From assembly GCA_950097015.1 (NCBI GenBank), contig CATNEN010000030.1, positions 3,643,001-3,707,000 of the forward strand: a DNA stretch of 64,000 nt, in the 5' to 3' direction. The notes beneath the pieces were generated by a model, which ran no database searches, was not told the origin of the DNA, and worked only from the letters and a program-made list of their open reading frames with translations. The position numbers and the translations under genes were made by a program. Below are positions 12,954 through 23,352 of this stretch, piece by piece (positions within the stretch are counted from its first letter, which is position 1; each line of letters starts with the position of its first letter). Origin of the DNA: Macrostomum hystrix (lineage: Eukaryota; Platyhelminthes; Macrostomidae).

Positions 12954-15821
12954 GTTTGGTCTCGTCTGTAGTTTAATTATTCAGTCAGCTGTTGCTAGAG
13001 CAACTGGAAATGTTGCTGAAATTTATTAAAACTATATATCCGTTTTTGGCACTTTTTGCTTACCTTAGTATAATGTTGTAAATGCTTTGTTAATAACTGC
13101 ATGTATCTTGTTTCAATAATTTTCAATTATCAATTTACTATTACATAAATGTACTAGGCCTGGCATATCATTTCAATTTATATTAGACAACAAACTAACC
13201 AGCTATGTTAGCCAAGAATTATTTTTTAAAGTGTTGTACTGCAGTATACATTATATACAAGAACCCATAAAACTATATTAGAGATATCTTTTTGCTTTAT
13301 ATACTAATGTTACATAATTTTTTTAATAAATCTTATCTTATACTTTCTTGCGCATCATGCTATCAATTGTAAGTATGATTAGCATAATATTTTTTCTGCT
13401 AGTTAGGGCTAATAGCTCATATTTTAAACGACATACTTAGCTGCTTAAAGTAGTAAGTTTTTGTCCCTTTTAGTAAAACATTTATTTTAATCTCCCTTGT
13501 TTCTTTAGTTTGCAGTGTATTTTCAGCCACAAAATAAGCAATAATAAAAATAATTATTACACCTACCCCAATTGGGCACAGATATACAGCCAACAGCACA
13601 GCTACAGCTTTTGAATGGCATATCTAAAAGCAACGTACAGCTGTTCTGTCTATAGACATGGGAATGCCACATTTCCCTCAATTACCCCAGCTATTACTGG
13701 TACACATTTAACAGCTGGGTGAACTGAACTGAAGCAATGCAGGTTTAAGTGTCTTGCTAAAGGACACTAAAGGTTCCAGTGGAATTTGGAATTGAACTCC
13801 CTGATCTTTAAGAGTAGCCAATCATTTTGGACATACCATTATGGCCTAAAACCATTTACCCCAAAAAAGCCTAACTGATTCATCCAACTTATAAGTTAAT
13901 ATATAATTGTTAGTTATATCTATATGATAAATTAGTTAAATTAAAAAAGCTTTCTTTAAATCAAATGAATTTGACTATTTATTAGAAAAGATTAAATTTG
14001 ATATTTAGATACTAGATTCTAAATTCTATTGTGATAAAACTATAGCAAAATGTGCATTTCAATTTTGTAATAAGAGAGCTTGTGTTGCATGCACAGCAGT
14101 TGTTCACACAGTGTTTTAAGTACATGCACAACAATTATAGATGTAATATAAATAACTATTATTAATGTTAAAATATTATTTTAATTTGATATCTATGTGA
14201 TTAGTTTTATCCATCAAGGTCCATCAAATGCACAAGGACCCACTTGAAAAAAAGTATCAAATAATGAGCATCTGATGTAGTCCAAACTAGGCCTAGGCCT
14301 AGTTATAGACTGATATGGTTTTGGGCCAAAATGGTTAGGCCCCTATGGCTAAAATCGCTTGTGGCTGAAACAACTAGAATTCACTTTAAGTTTTGAGTCT
14401 GACATACTAACAACAAGGCTACAACCTTTCTGTTACTCTTCTAGCCAAAAAACTGCTCTAGCCCAGAAAGGAGGAGGGCTGCAATACAACAGACATTATA
14501 GGCCTACAGCATAGAGCTGTGTGACGTTGTCTCTCTAATTTAATGTAATTTTAATATGCTAGTTAGAATTATGTACATTAGGCCTATTTTCGTTAGATAT
14601 AATTGTTAGAGATATTTCTTTGGTTTTACATTAATATTTATAATGAATTTGTTTTAGTAGGCCCTATACTATATAGTCGTATTCAAATGTTCTAATTAGG
14701 CCTTTCCAGGAAGACTCTCTCTTCCCCCGTGCCTGGTTCTGGTTCTACGACTGAGTGCTGGCTATTATTTAAGTGTGGCTAATTTCAACTGTAGCCGTAG
14801 GCCCTAACTGCTTTCAAGTGGATCTTGATTCATCTAACATATCTATAAGTCATATAGCCAGCATTCACCGTTAAGCGATCTCGTTATTTGAAGACCCAAT
14901 TTACTGCCGAATAATAATTTACCTTACTGCTATTCAAATAGACCGAACCGCTACGCCTATACATTGGGACCGAAACTTCGTCATAGCTGAGTATATTATA
15001 ATCCATCACGGCCAATCGTGAAGGCACTGTAAATGAGCTCACAGGTTTGAGATGAGCCGATTGGCTAGTTGACAAAAGTGACTAAATACAGGAATGAGTC
15101 CAGTTGACGACCACTTGACGAAATGTGACCAGCAGTGCCAGCACCCGTTTATCTATTTGTGGTAACTTAATTTGGAGCAGCTAGCTACTCAATATTTTGA
15201 AGAAAGAATACACAATTAAGGATTGAGTCCAATAGGATGGACTTGTTACGTTTGCAAAGCAAAGGCTTTTGTCTTTTGATCCAGGAAGAGTGTGCATGCA
15301 AACCGTGGGTCCGTGGCGAAATCTGTGAACAGCGCACTCGAAAAGCGCGTCCGTCTTTAAAATTGCTCGGATAAAATAATTCATAAATTGCACTGAGTTA
15401 ATTTCCAAGTTTTGTACAGTAAAACAAATGCTTAAACAGTTGTGAAATAAATGTACCTCTACATCTGCCTAATTAACATTATTTACGAGCGTTTTGCAAA
15501 TAATATTTAGAAAATAACGCAGCGTGCTTAGAAATGACAATCCCTTATTAAAGATGTTTTCTAAACTTTTTATGAAAATTGCATTCTGAAAAAGCGTTAA
15601 GGACTAGGACTTGAATTAATTCATTAGATTAGATTTTTTACTTCATTGACCAGTTCAAAAACATGAAACTCAAATACAAATACATTTTAATTAAAAATTG
15701 GCGATATAGATCAAAAAATGTTTTTATAAACCTCACCCACCGCATTGTGTTTATTATAAAAATATGATTAGAACAAGCATAAAGCGAATACTGAAGTAAT
15801 TCAGCTATGTATAAAATTGAA
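12954..15821. other. intergenic, AT-rich
   Basis: About 2.9 kb upstream of the ABCF2 start with no supported exon. It holds one degraded SINE family 2 copy (13650-13830). A stretch around 14270-14720 has several aggcct motifs. Short minus-strand open frames (13417-13599, 14884-15075, 15181-15408) have no domain features. Confidence 0.55.
13650..13830 (-). repeat. degraded SINE family 2 copy
   Basis: Shares accccagcta, tggtac, acagctgggtgaac, gtcttgctaaaggacac and a B-box remnant (ttggaattgaactccctga) with the other copies. It is in minus orientation. The A box has decayed. Confidence 0.55.
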
Positions 15822-16079
15822 GGAAGTGGCTATTCGTACGGCAGTCCGGAAATATAATCCAATAATTCACCATGAGTATAAGCTTGCCGCGGGTTGGCGA
15901 ACACGTATAATTTTATCATCTAACCGTGCAGAAATTATCAAACAGTTTTTATTCATAAGAAAAATCTACAAGCATCGCAGTTAACATTTTAGATTTGTTA
16001 TAACTCGTTTAATCATTTCTTGGAAATGCACTACAAGATAGGAGATTTTGCCGTACGAATAGCCACTACCAAAATTGAA
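15813..16079. mobile_element. 249-bp MITE-like element with TIRs and 9-bp TSD
   Basis: The element runs from 15822 to 16070 and is flanked by the direct repeat AAAATTGAA (15813-15821 and 16071-16079). Its ends are inverted repeats of 22 bp with one mismatch; the inner 19 bp (15825-15843 against 16049-16067) match perfectly and begin AGTGGCTATTCG. The interior has no ORF. A 9-bp duplication with TIRs starting GG suggests a Mutator-like origin, but no transposase is present to confirm it. Confidence 0.75.
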
Positions 16080-17925
16080 AGCGACAGAAATGTGTCACAA
16101 ATATTTTTGTAGATATTGTTTTTACCAGAGTCAAATTGACGTAGCTTCTAAGTATACAAATATCGTATAAATGGACTGTTTTACAAAAGTTATACATTAT
16201 AAAAAATATTTGAATTTTTTTTAAATTAGTTTTAACTATCGGAATGATTATTCTTAGTTTATTGACAAGAGCGTACAAAATAAACCTGGAAACGGAATTT
16301 TGTCTTCTAACCAGCTTTTGCTCGCTGTCGCAGTTAAAATGTAAAGTATAGTGCTCCTCTGAGAATTGCCAGTCACAAACCAACTCATTCCGTTCTTCTT
16401 TCTAGCGACATCTAAGTCCTCATTTCCTTCGTCTATTCCAGTCATGAGTGGTCGTACAAGTAGTTGATTTGATTTTCTCCCACATCTATCTAATAGTTGG
16501 GCACAAGTAGTCGACAGCATCCTTGCGCATGTACATAGTATACGAGTGTACATGCAGAACACATGCAGAGTTGCTATACTGGTTTGAATGCTGCTCGGTC
16601 AGTTGGGTATTGGCAGTTGAGTTTGAGTGCAACGCCGAGTTCTGCCAATTGAAACTGCCTGTCCGTCAAGGGATTTTGGCCGGCCAGGGATGAGCCGCCA
16701 TATAGCGTTTGGGGCAGGGTATTGTGGGACGATTTGTTGTGCATTATCCCAGCTGAGTCACTCGAGAGGACCTGCCAAGCGGCTGCCTCCAAGCTGTAAC
16801 TCGATTCAGCGGGCGGATCAGCTGTACATCTGGACTGCGGCTATCGTGGCTTCCCTGAGGCTGCTGCTTGGCCTGGTCGTTGCAGAGCTGGTCATTGTGA
16901 CGGCTCTGCTCACCTTTTTTCTGACCAGAAATCCGTTGCTCAACAGTCAGCGAGGACGAAGCGGGCAAAGGCAGCTGCCACCGGACGGTGCTGGTGCCCA
17001 ACCGCTGCCTTGGCTGTATGAAGCACTCAATATCAGCGGCGGAGAGTTCTCACCTGCAACTGCACACCTGCACTAATTGGGATTGAGCAATGCACGGATA
17101 AACGTGCTCATCTATCGTGTTTCTAATTTGCTGCACTTTAGTCTGCTCCTGCATGCTGATGCTGGTATAGACAACGCCTTGCTAAAAATGTTTCACATCA
17201 CGCTATAGCTCTTCGTGGATGATGTCATGAGCCTACCGAATCTGAAAGATTATAGAGTTCGGGGCATTAGAAAACTTTTTATAGGAGTTGTTAAGAACTC
17301 ATTGGTGAAAAACATTGCTTTAAGCAATTCAGGTTGCACGTTCAGGTTTTGCTTGCAATAAAATCTACTTAATTTGTACTCACATTAATTTTTCAGTTTT
17401 TTGCAGCTTTCTTTTGTAAATGAGTATAAATCCTATTTCACTGTCATTGTTTAGTCATCGAGTGAATAGGTATTAGCACTCGAAGTTTATTCAAGTTCGA
17501 GTTAAAAATATACCCGTCTGCGGCTGCGAAATCAGTCAAAGCTTTTCAAGGTAGTCAAATGTTTTTCCAACATTTTCAGAACATCTTCAGCGTCTTTCGC
17601 CATTTCCAGTTTTCCCACTTTCTTTAATGCCAACATGAAGGTATTTGTGCGCCGCTTGAACAAGGCGTGTACTTTTATTTTCAAACATGAAAAATGTGAT
17701 AGAAAAACCAATAAGAACAAAAGGGTACTCAATACAGTGCTGGATATGATCCATTTCTGAGTCTACAACTACAATTGAACAATTGCTCGTTCTTATCTAG
17801 TATAAGATAACTCATATAAAAATGTTTCTGATCATTTTTTATTCGAGATTTTAGTATTTGCCACAAAAATATAACTGAATTTTAATTTAATCCCCAGCTT
17901 GGCCCAGCCTATTGGCTATTAATTC

Positions 17926-17959
17926 CACAGATTCTATATTACCTAATATAGAATCTGTG
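17926..17959. repeat. perfect inverted repeat, 16-bp arms, 2-nt spacer
   Basis: CACAGATTCTATATTA at 17926-17941 and its exact reverse complement at 17944-17959, separated by CC. Confidence 0.95.
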
Positions 17960-17980
17960 ATGAATTCTGTGCACTTATTA

Positions 17981-18029
17981 TTTAATCGGCCTAGGCCGTT
18001 AAATGATTTAACGGCCTACGCCGATTAAA
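17981..18029. repeat. near-perfect palindrome, 24-bp arms, 1-nt spacer
   Basis: The arms are 17981-18004 and 18006-18029 with a single mismatch. The left arm starts TTTAATCGGCC. It lies 21 bp from the previous palindrome. Confidence 0.95.
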
Positions 18030-18453
18030 CATATAGTCTATGGTCACAGTTGCTGTAAACAGTTTTAGGTTTGCAATCTCGTGAGCCGGGCCAAGCTTTA
18101 GGATTAAATACTATAATACCCCCCCTGAAATCGTTGTCTATGGCCTTGGAACGGCTTCGGACTGCGCTTCTGGGCCTCGGCTTCGCCTCGGCCAAGAAAC
18201 GCGTCCTTAGCCTTTCCTAGGCCAAAGAAACGAAATCAGGAGTATTATTCTATACTTCCTTCTAAGTCAAACCAATTTGTCAGCTGAAAGCAGCAGTTTC
18301 TATGGTCTAAACTGGGTACAGTGAATAAGCTCTTAGCTTAAATAACTATATTTGAAGAGTTAAAACTCACACACGAAAGGTCGCGCAGGAAATCTAGCGT
18401 AAAATAAACGCATTAGTTGGCAGCAGCCACATTAAAAGAGGCACAAGGAAACA

Positions 18454-21360
18454 ATGCGAACACGAGCTGAATCATATATCGATCAGGAGTGGCGAGTTAG
18501 CAAGTCAATTGTGTGCGAGGAGCTAGGCCATAACGGGGTGAAAGATGAGCGACCGAAAATTTTCGTTAACCTGCCCAAGGCCATGCACCAGGGCTGGGAC
18601 AATAAGCACAGCATTGGCGTCGGTGAAGGCTTCTTTGGCGCCAATCACTGCAACACCAAGTGGCTGCTGAACATAATAGGCGACGGTGGCGACTTTAGAC
18701 TGCAGCGCATGCTGAAACAGGGCAGGACCCGCATCCTGTTTGAGTCTGACAAGTACTACCAACTGCAAGACCAGCCGGCCAAGTACCTCAGGGGAAACCC
18801 ACTTGAGCGCCCAATGTTCGACTGTGAGTCATTTACATAATATTACCAGTAGACAGCATCGGGACTGAAATGTCAAATGCGAGGCAGAAATGGCAGAGTT
18901 TCATGTTTCGTCCCGTTTTGATGGGTGACATTGAGACTAATCGTGGGATTCGAAGTCTCCCCTGTGCAGACAGTGGCAGATCTAAGATTTCGAATATGGA
19001 GGGGCGGGGTCACAAGTGTTCGCGTAGCCACAGCTGTAAAAATTATTATCAGTGCCATTTCAGTGTAACTCCTATGAGTAAGCATTTGTAGTCCTATGGC
19101 TTCCCTGCCTAGAACCAGTAAAACAGGGATCGAAAAACTCTTGCAAAGCTTCTGAATGGACACCCACTGGCCCCTTGAAACGACACCTCCCCTGTCAGGC
19201 TGTCTCATCTCTCACCTGTCTCATCTCTCACCTGTCTCATCTCTTCTCTGTCTCATCTCTTCTCTGTATCATCTCTTACCTGTCTCATCTCTCACCTGTC
19301 TCATCTCTCACCTGTCTTATCTCTCCCGTCTCATCTCTCCCCTGTCTCATCTCTCCCCTGTCTCATCTCTCCCCTGTCTCATCTCTCCCCTGTCTTATCT
19401 CTCCCATAGGCATATAGCTTAACCGACTCCTGGTTTACTATGTTGAATCGCAGATTATGCAATCGGATAATATCGCATAATGAGAACGCCCACTTGTCCA
19501 ATTGGGTTGAAAAGGTAAATCATTGACATCAGAAAGGAAACACAATGTTCTAAGAAATGATAATCACTGAAAAATAAACCCCGTAAAAATCACATTTTCT
19601 TCAGCAAAGACGGTGCTGTTCATGAACGCATTTGGAATATCGATTTACCTGCGATACTACAGCACACTGAGAGTGCTGGCCAAGCAGCAGAAATTTAACA
19701 AGCCGATGATCTACTACAACCAGGAAAACTATGCATCCTTTGTAAACGATGCATCCTGTGGTGATATCCTTTTGTTTCACTTTGATTACCTCATTATGAA
19801 GAGGGAAGCCTACGGAGCCATTCCATTTCTGCTGCAAATCAAATGGACTCCGGGTGATCCGTCAAAACTTGTTTACAGGCAAGTAGAGTCGCTTCGACTA
19901 TTCTGTAGGAAGGTTAGTTTCTCAATTAGAACACTAATTTCAGCATTATTGCACACCATTTTTTTAGACGTCGCTACTATCAGTATATCACTCCATTCCT
20001 GGACTGGGTGGATGTCTGCCGCAATGTTCTGAAGCGCACTCCAAGTTTGCAGATATCTAAGGTCACACAGCAGCTAATTGTGTCACGCTCACCTCAGTTC
20101 AAACTAATTGATCTCAGAGAGATGGGTCAGGTGATGCTTGAATACTTTGAGTTAAAGAAGTTAAACGCAGAAAACTTTAACGATCTGAACTGCTTTGGTA
20201 TGTATGCCGGCCGGAAGCTTCTACATGATAAGGAGCCGCCAATGCCCAGCGACTACGTGAAGGTGTTTGAGCACAAGCCGGCTAGGCCAGTCATGCCGCA
20301 CGCAGTGTCGGCTGCTCGGCGCTTCCTGTCCTACACGTACTATTATGACTACGAGAATCTTACCACTCTTAGCCAGATTCTATCTGTGACGGAGGTGTTC
20401 GAAAGGAGTCGCTACTTCTGCTGCAATCAGCTCTGCTCACAGGTTCCGTGGCACAGAGATCCGCTACTGTTTCAAATCTTCGAGATTGTCAACTTGCAAG
20501 TTATGGAGGACGTGCATTTCGATGCTGACTTGGCGAAAGTAAAAATGGTTGTTCTTCGCGAGCAGAACTGGTCCGATATTGCCGGTAGGCAGCACATGCT
20601 GTGCTGGTTTCACCGATTCGACGTCCTCAACTGCATCTCTTTGCTCTTTGGCATCATGCAGAAATGCATACTCAAAAATTTGCCATCAACAATCATTGAC
20701 AGAATCTGCAAACTTCTGCTCGATGTCCTCATTTCCAGCGAGTTTATTGAGCCATTCCTCAACTTCAGCTTTTATGACACATTCTTCGGCCTGACAAGCC
20801 TAGTGAACTGCGTGCCAGGCCTGCAATCAAACTGTGTGATGCGCGTGATGAAGAAGGCTCCTCTGATGCTGACGCAGTACTACTCCATTCCTGAGATTTC
20901 TGACATGTTCAGCACGTCGTTTTGGCGCAATCGAGACTCGGGTAGCGAAGATCGTCCTAGTAATATGAACGAAGTTGGTGACTTTATGGTTTCGCGTAAG
21001 CGCCTCATGTCCATGCACGTCATGGCTGGCGAGGGTGGCGAGGGTATGTCCTGCACTTCGTCTATGGGCAGCGCCGGCTCGATCATCTTGTTCGCTAGAG
21101 ACTATGAAAAAATGACCGAGGTCAGCCAGGCCGAGGAGGAGGCGGTGGACACTGGAAAGTCAGACACAATCAAGAAGGCGCAGGATGAGTTGCAGCACAT
21201 TCAGCGCTATACAAGACAAGAGATCGACTTCAGGTATTCCAGCATGTTTGGACAGAACTTCCGTTACGCTGTTGCCAGGCCAAAGCTGGTTCTAGACGAG
21301 ACCAAGACTCTCAGTCAAAACGAGAAAGAGAGTAGAGAAGTTCCCACCAAGCTGCCGTAA
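18454..21360 (+). CDS. unrecognised 678-residue protein, three exons
   Basis: Exons: 18454-18823, 19605-19878 and 19968-21360. Junction 1 is GACT|GTGAGT to TTCTTCAG|CA (phase 1). Junction 2 needs a GC donor, TACAG|GCAAGT to TTTTTTAG|A (phase 2), which joins the frame as LVYR-RRYYQY. The nearby GT at 19913 does not keep frame with the 1.39-kb last exon. I do not recognise the family. The sequence looks globular and mixed, without a signal peptide, obvious membrane helices or low-complexity runs. It is rich in Phe, Tyr and Cys in the middle, with a more polar Ser/Gly/Glu-rich segment near residues 550-620. Codon use resembles the neighbouring real genes. The ATG at 18454 is the first good candidate, but an upstream exon cannot be excluded. 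A SINE-free intron 1 carries the 16-bp minisatellite that also occurs in Pax6. Confidence 0.75.
19195..19406. repeat. 16-bp minisatellite (tctcatctctcacctg) in intron 1
   Basis: About 13 units with variants tctcccctg, ttctctg and cttacctg. The reverse complement is (cag)gtgagagatgaga, the same unit as the Pax6 intron array at 57314-57905. Confidence 0.95.
19879..19967 (+). other. GC-AG intron (89 bp)
   Basis: Begins GCAAGT after CAG and ends in a T-run plus AG. GC-AG introns are a known minor class whose donors usually match CAG|GCAAGT closely, as here. Confidence 0.7.
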
Positions 21361-22447
21361 GCGGGTCGAACCGAAAGGAAAAAAGTTTTGATAGCGACAA
21401 AACTAAATTGTCTTTGTAATCGACCAAGGTTTTCTTTTTGGTCCTTCTTATTTTACAATTGAAATAGTTCAATTTGCAAGTCCAATTTGAACTGAAAAAA
21501 AGAATAATAAACCGCGGTTCTGTTTGTCGCATGGAATGTGACAATTTTCATTTAATCAGGAATTGTCAATATTTGTGTTTGACGAAAACAATGTCTTGAG
21601 TTAATTTCAATATCATTTCAATTCCAATTTTGAAATTCCACCGTTGTAGCTGTTATAGAATAATCGAATAATAATAGTCTGTACATAGATTGCTTATAGA
21701 TTATACTGTATATAGACTGTGAAAACGAAGTTTAACGAAAATATCACGAATTTTTCCGAGGTTATTGTAGAGCGTTAGAGTTTTTTAATGCAGGGAAATA
21801 AAAAAAGGTAAATTATGCAAAAACTCGTATATAATGCCGATATTTTACACTTTAAAGCATTTCCTGCAGATTTCAAATGCGCAACATTCACGAAATTATC
21901 AACCTGAACTGGCATATAAGTCTAGGACTAGCGTTGTTGCTAATAAGTAGGGATATAAAAGCGAACTCTTGTGCTTAGTTAGGGCTACCAAGTATCGAAT
22001 AAAGTACAGTATCAAATATATATATATAAAGTCAACAACCTTTTAAATGGGCCGATAAAATATAAAGTTGGTCTAAATAAAATCAAATCTGAATCGAATC
22101 AGTCATTGTGTGTAAAATGTGAAGGCATTAAAAATATTTGCGTCGTTTGTTAGCATGCGAATTACTTCATTTACTTTTTAGAGTAATAATTAGCTTTTTG
22201 CTTTGTTTAAGTCTTCTAATTGCATTTTATTTCTATCATTAACGAACTTTTTTACTCAGTCTCTTGGACTATTTTTTGTATCCCTTTTACGACGATTCCT
22301 TTGTGGCGAGTCCTTAGTGGCGACTAAAGCAAGGCAGTTATTTAAGAGAGCTCAAGACGTATGTAGCGAAAAAAATTAAAATTCCCATGTCAAATGGACC
22401 AATTAAGTCTACTGGCAACGCTTCTGCTTGCCACACGCTATAGAGCA
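21361..22447. other. 3' UTR and intergenic, AT-rich
   Basis: Follows the stop codon at 21360. A candidate AATAAA at 21506-21511 would give a 3' UTR of about 165 nt. The rest is AT-rich with a short (ta)n run near 22018. No gene seen. Confidence 0.55.
21506..21511 (+). promoter_or_regulatory. candidate polyadenylation signal (AATAAA)
   Basis: About 145 nt after the stop of the upstream three-exon gene, in suitably AT-rich sequence. Confidence 0.4.
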
Positions 22448-22582
22448 GATATTTTGACCATGACTTACTTGACTTGACTTAGCGGCAGGGAGCCTCCATG
22501 ACGGACGCAGCGAGGAGGCGGCTGATGCCGCCCATATCGCTAACCCCTGGCAGCCAGACAGCCTCCAGCGAGGCGGTGCCGC

Positions 22583-23350
22583 TCAGGGTGGTCCGTCGGT
22601 CGAATCCGCCGCGCGATCTTCCTCGCCATAGGCTGGGAAGAAATCAGCTCGGCCGGTATCCCGGAGGAAGTGGGCGAGCTGTGGGATGTTCTCGGGCGAG
22701 CAGGCTTCGGCGAGAGTCGGTGCCGGCCCGAGATGTTTTAGCCTGGCCCGGGTGAAGGCCGGGCAGTGGCAGATGAAATGCTCAGCATTTTCGCGTCCGG
22801 AGCAGCAGAAGGGACACGTTTCCTCAGGCACGTGGCCTTGAAGGTAGCGGTGTCTGGTGAAGCAGCCATGTCCCGAAAGAGCCATAGTGACTGCTCTTAG
22901 GTCTCTGCGGTTAAGCCTGAGTAAGGCCTTACGCAGGCTACTAGAGGGGGTTGGCACCGCAGCCCTGGACTGGCGACAGTTCAGGGTGCTGGACCACCTC
23001 CTCCGGTGCTGGGTCTCCATCCAGCAGTTGATGCTGGAGTTGACAACTGAGATGGGGATCGGGGACTCCGGGCCCGGGCCCATCAGGGAGCTGGCTGCTC
23101 CAGCCTTAGCAAGCTGGTCCGCCATCTCATTCCCTGTGAACCCGGCATGCCCAGGGATCCATAGCAGCTCCACCTTGTTAGACTGCGCCAACCCGTTTAA
23201 CTGGGTGTTGCAGTCCAAGGTGGTTCTGGAGCGAGAGGTGCAGCGGCTGAGGGCCTTGAGGGCTGCTTGACTGTCGGAGTGAAAAAAGATCCTCCGACCA
23301 GCCAGCTGCCTCTGGCGCAGCTCAGCCGCACAGAAGCTGATGGCGAGCAC
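22583..23350 (-). pseudogene. retrotransposon ORF2, 3' part: RNase H and C-terminal Cys-His motif
   Basis: Continues ORF2 after a frame break. It starts inside the RNase H domain ([13 protein letters not shown]), then shows SDSQAA with a catalytic Asp, and [15 protein letters not shown], the His and last Asp of the active site. The C-terminus carries a Cys-His motif (CPFC, then HFICHC) like that found in many I/R1/LOA-group ORF2 proteins. It has no Met start of its own; the conceptual start is GTG, which supports reading it as the severed end of ORF2. Confidence 0.85.
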
Positions 23351-23352
23351 TT

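Larger units (their letters stand above)
16080..18453. other. intergenic, with a GC-rich island and palindromes
   Basis: No supported gene. The segment 16600-17090 is clearly more GC-rich than its flanks and is open on both strands for up to 149 codons (plus, 16627-17076). I recognise no domain; it may be transposon debris or a decayed exon. Two palindromes follow at 17926-18029. A GC-rich stretch at about 18120-18230 has repeated ggcctcggc motifs. Confidence 0.5.

Noticed and set aside
16627-17076. A 149-codon open frame in the GC-rich island
   Set aside because: Open on both strands, no domain, no splice context; more likely debris or chance in GC-rich DNA.
19912-19917. GT donor AAG|GTTAGT as the exon 2 end of the unrecognised gene
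   Set aside because: It leaves phase 0 whereas the acceptor at 19968 needs phase 2; the GC donor at 19879 fits.
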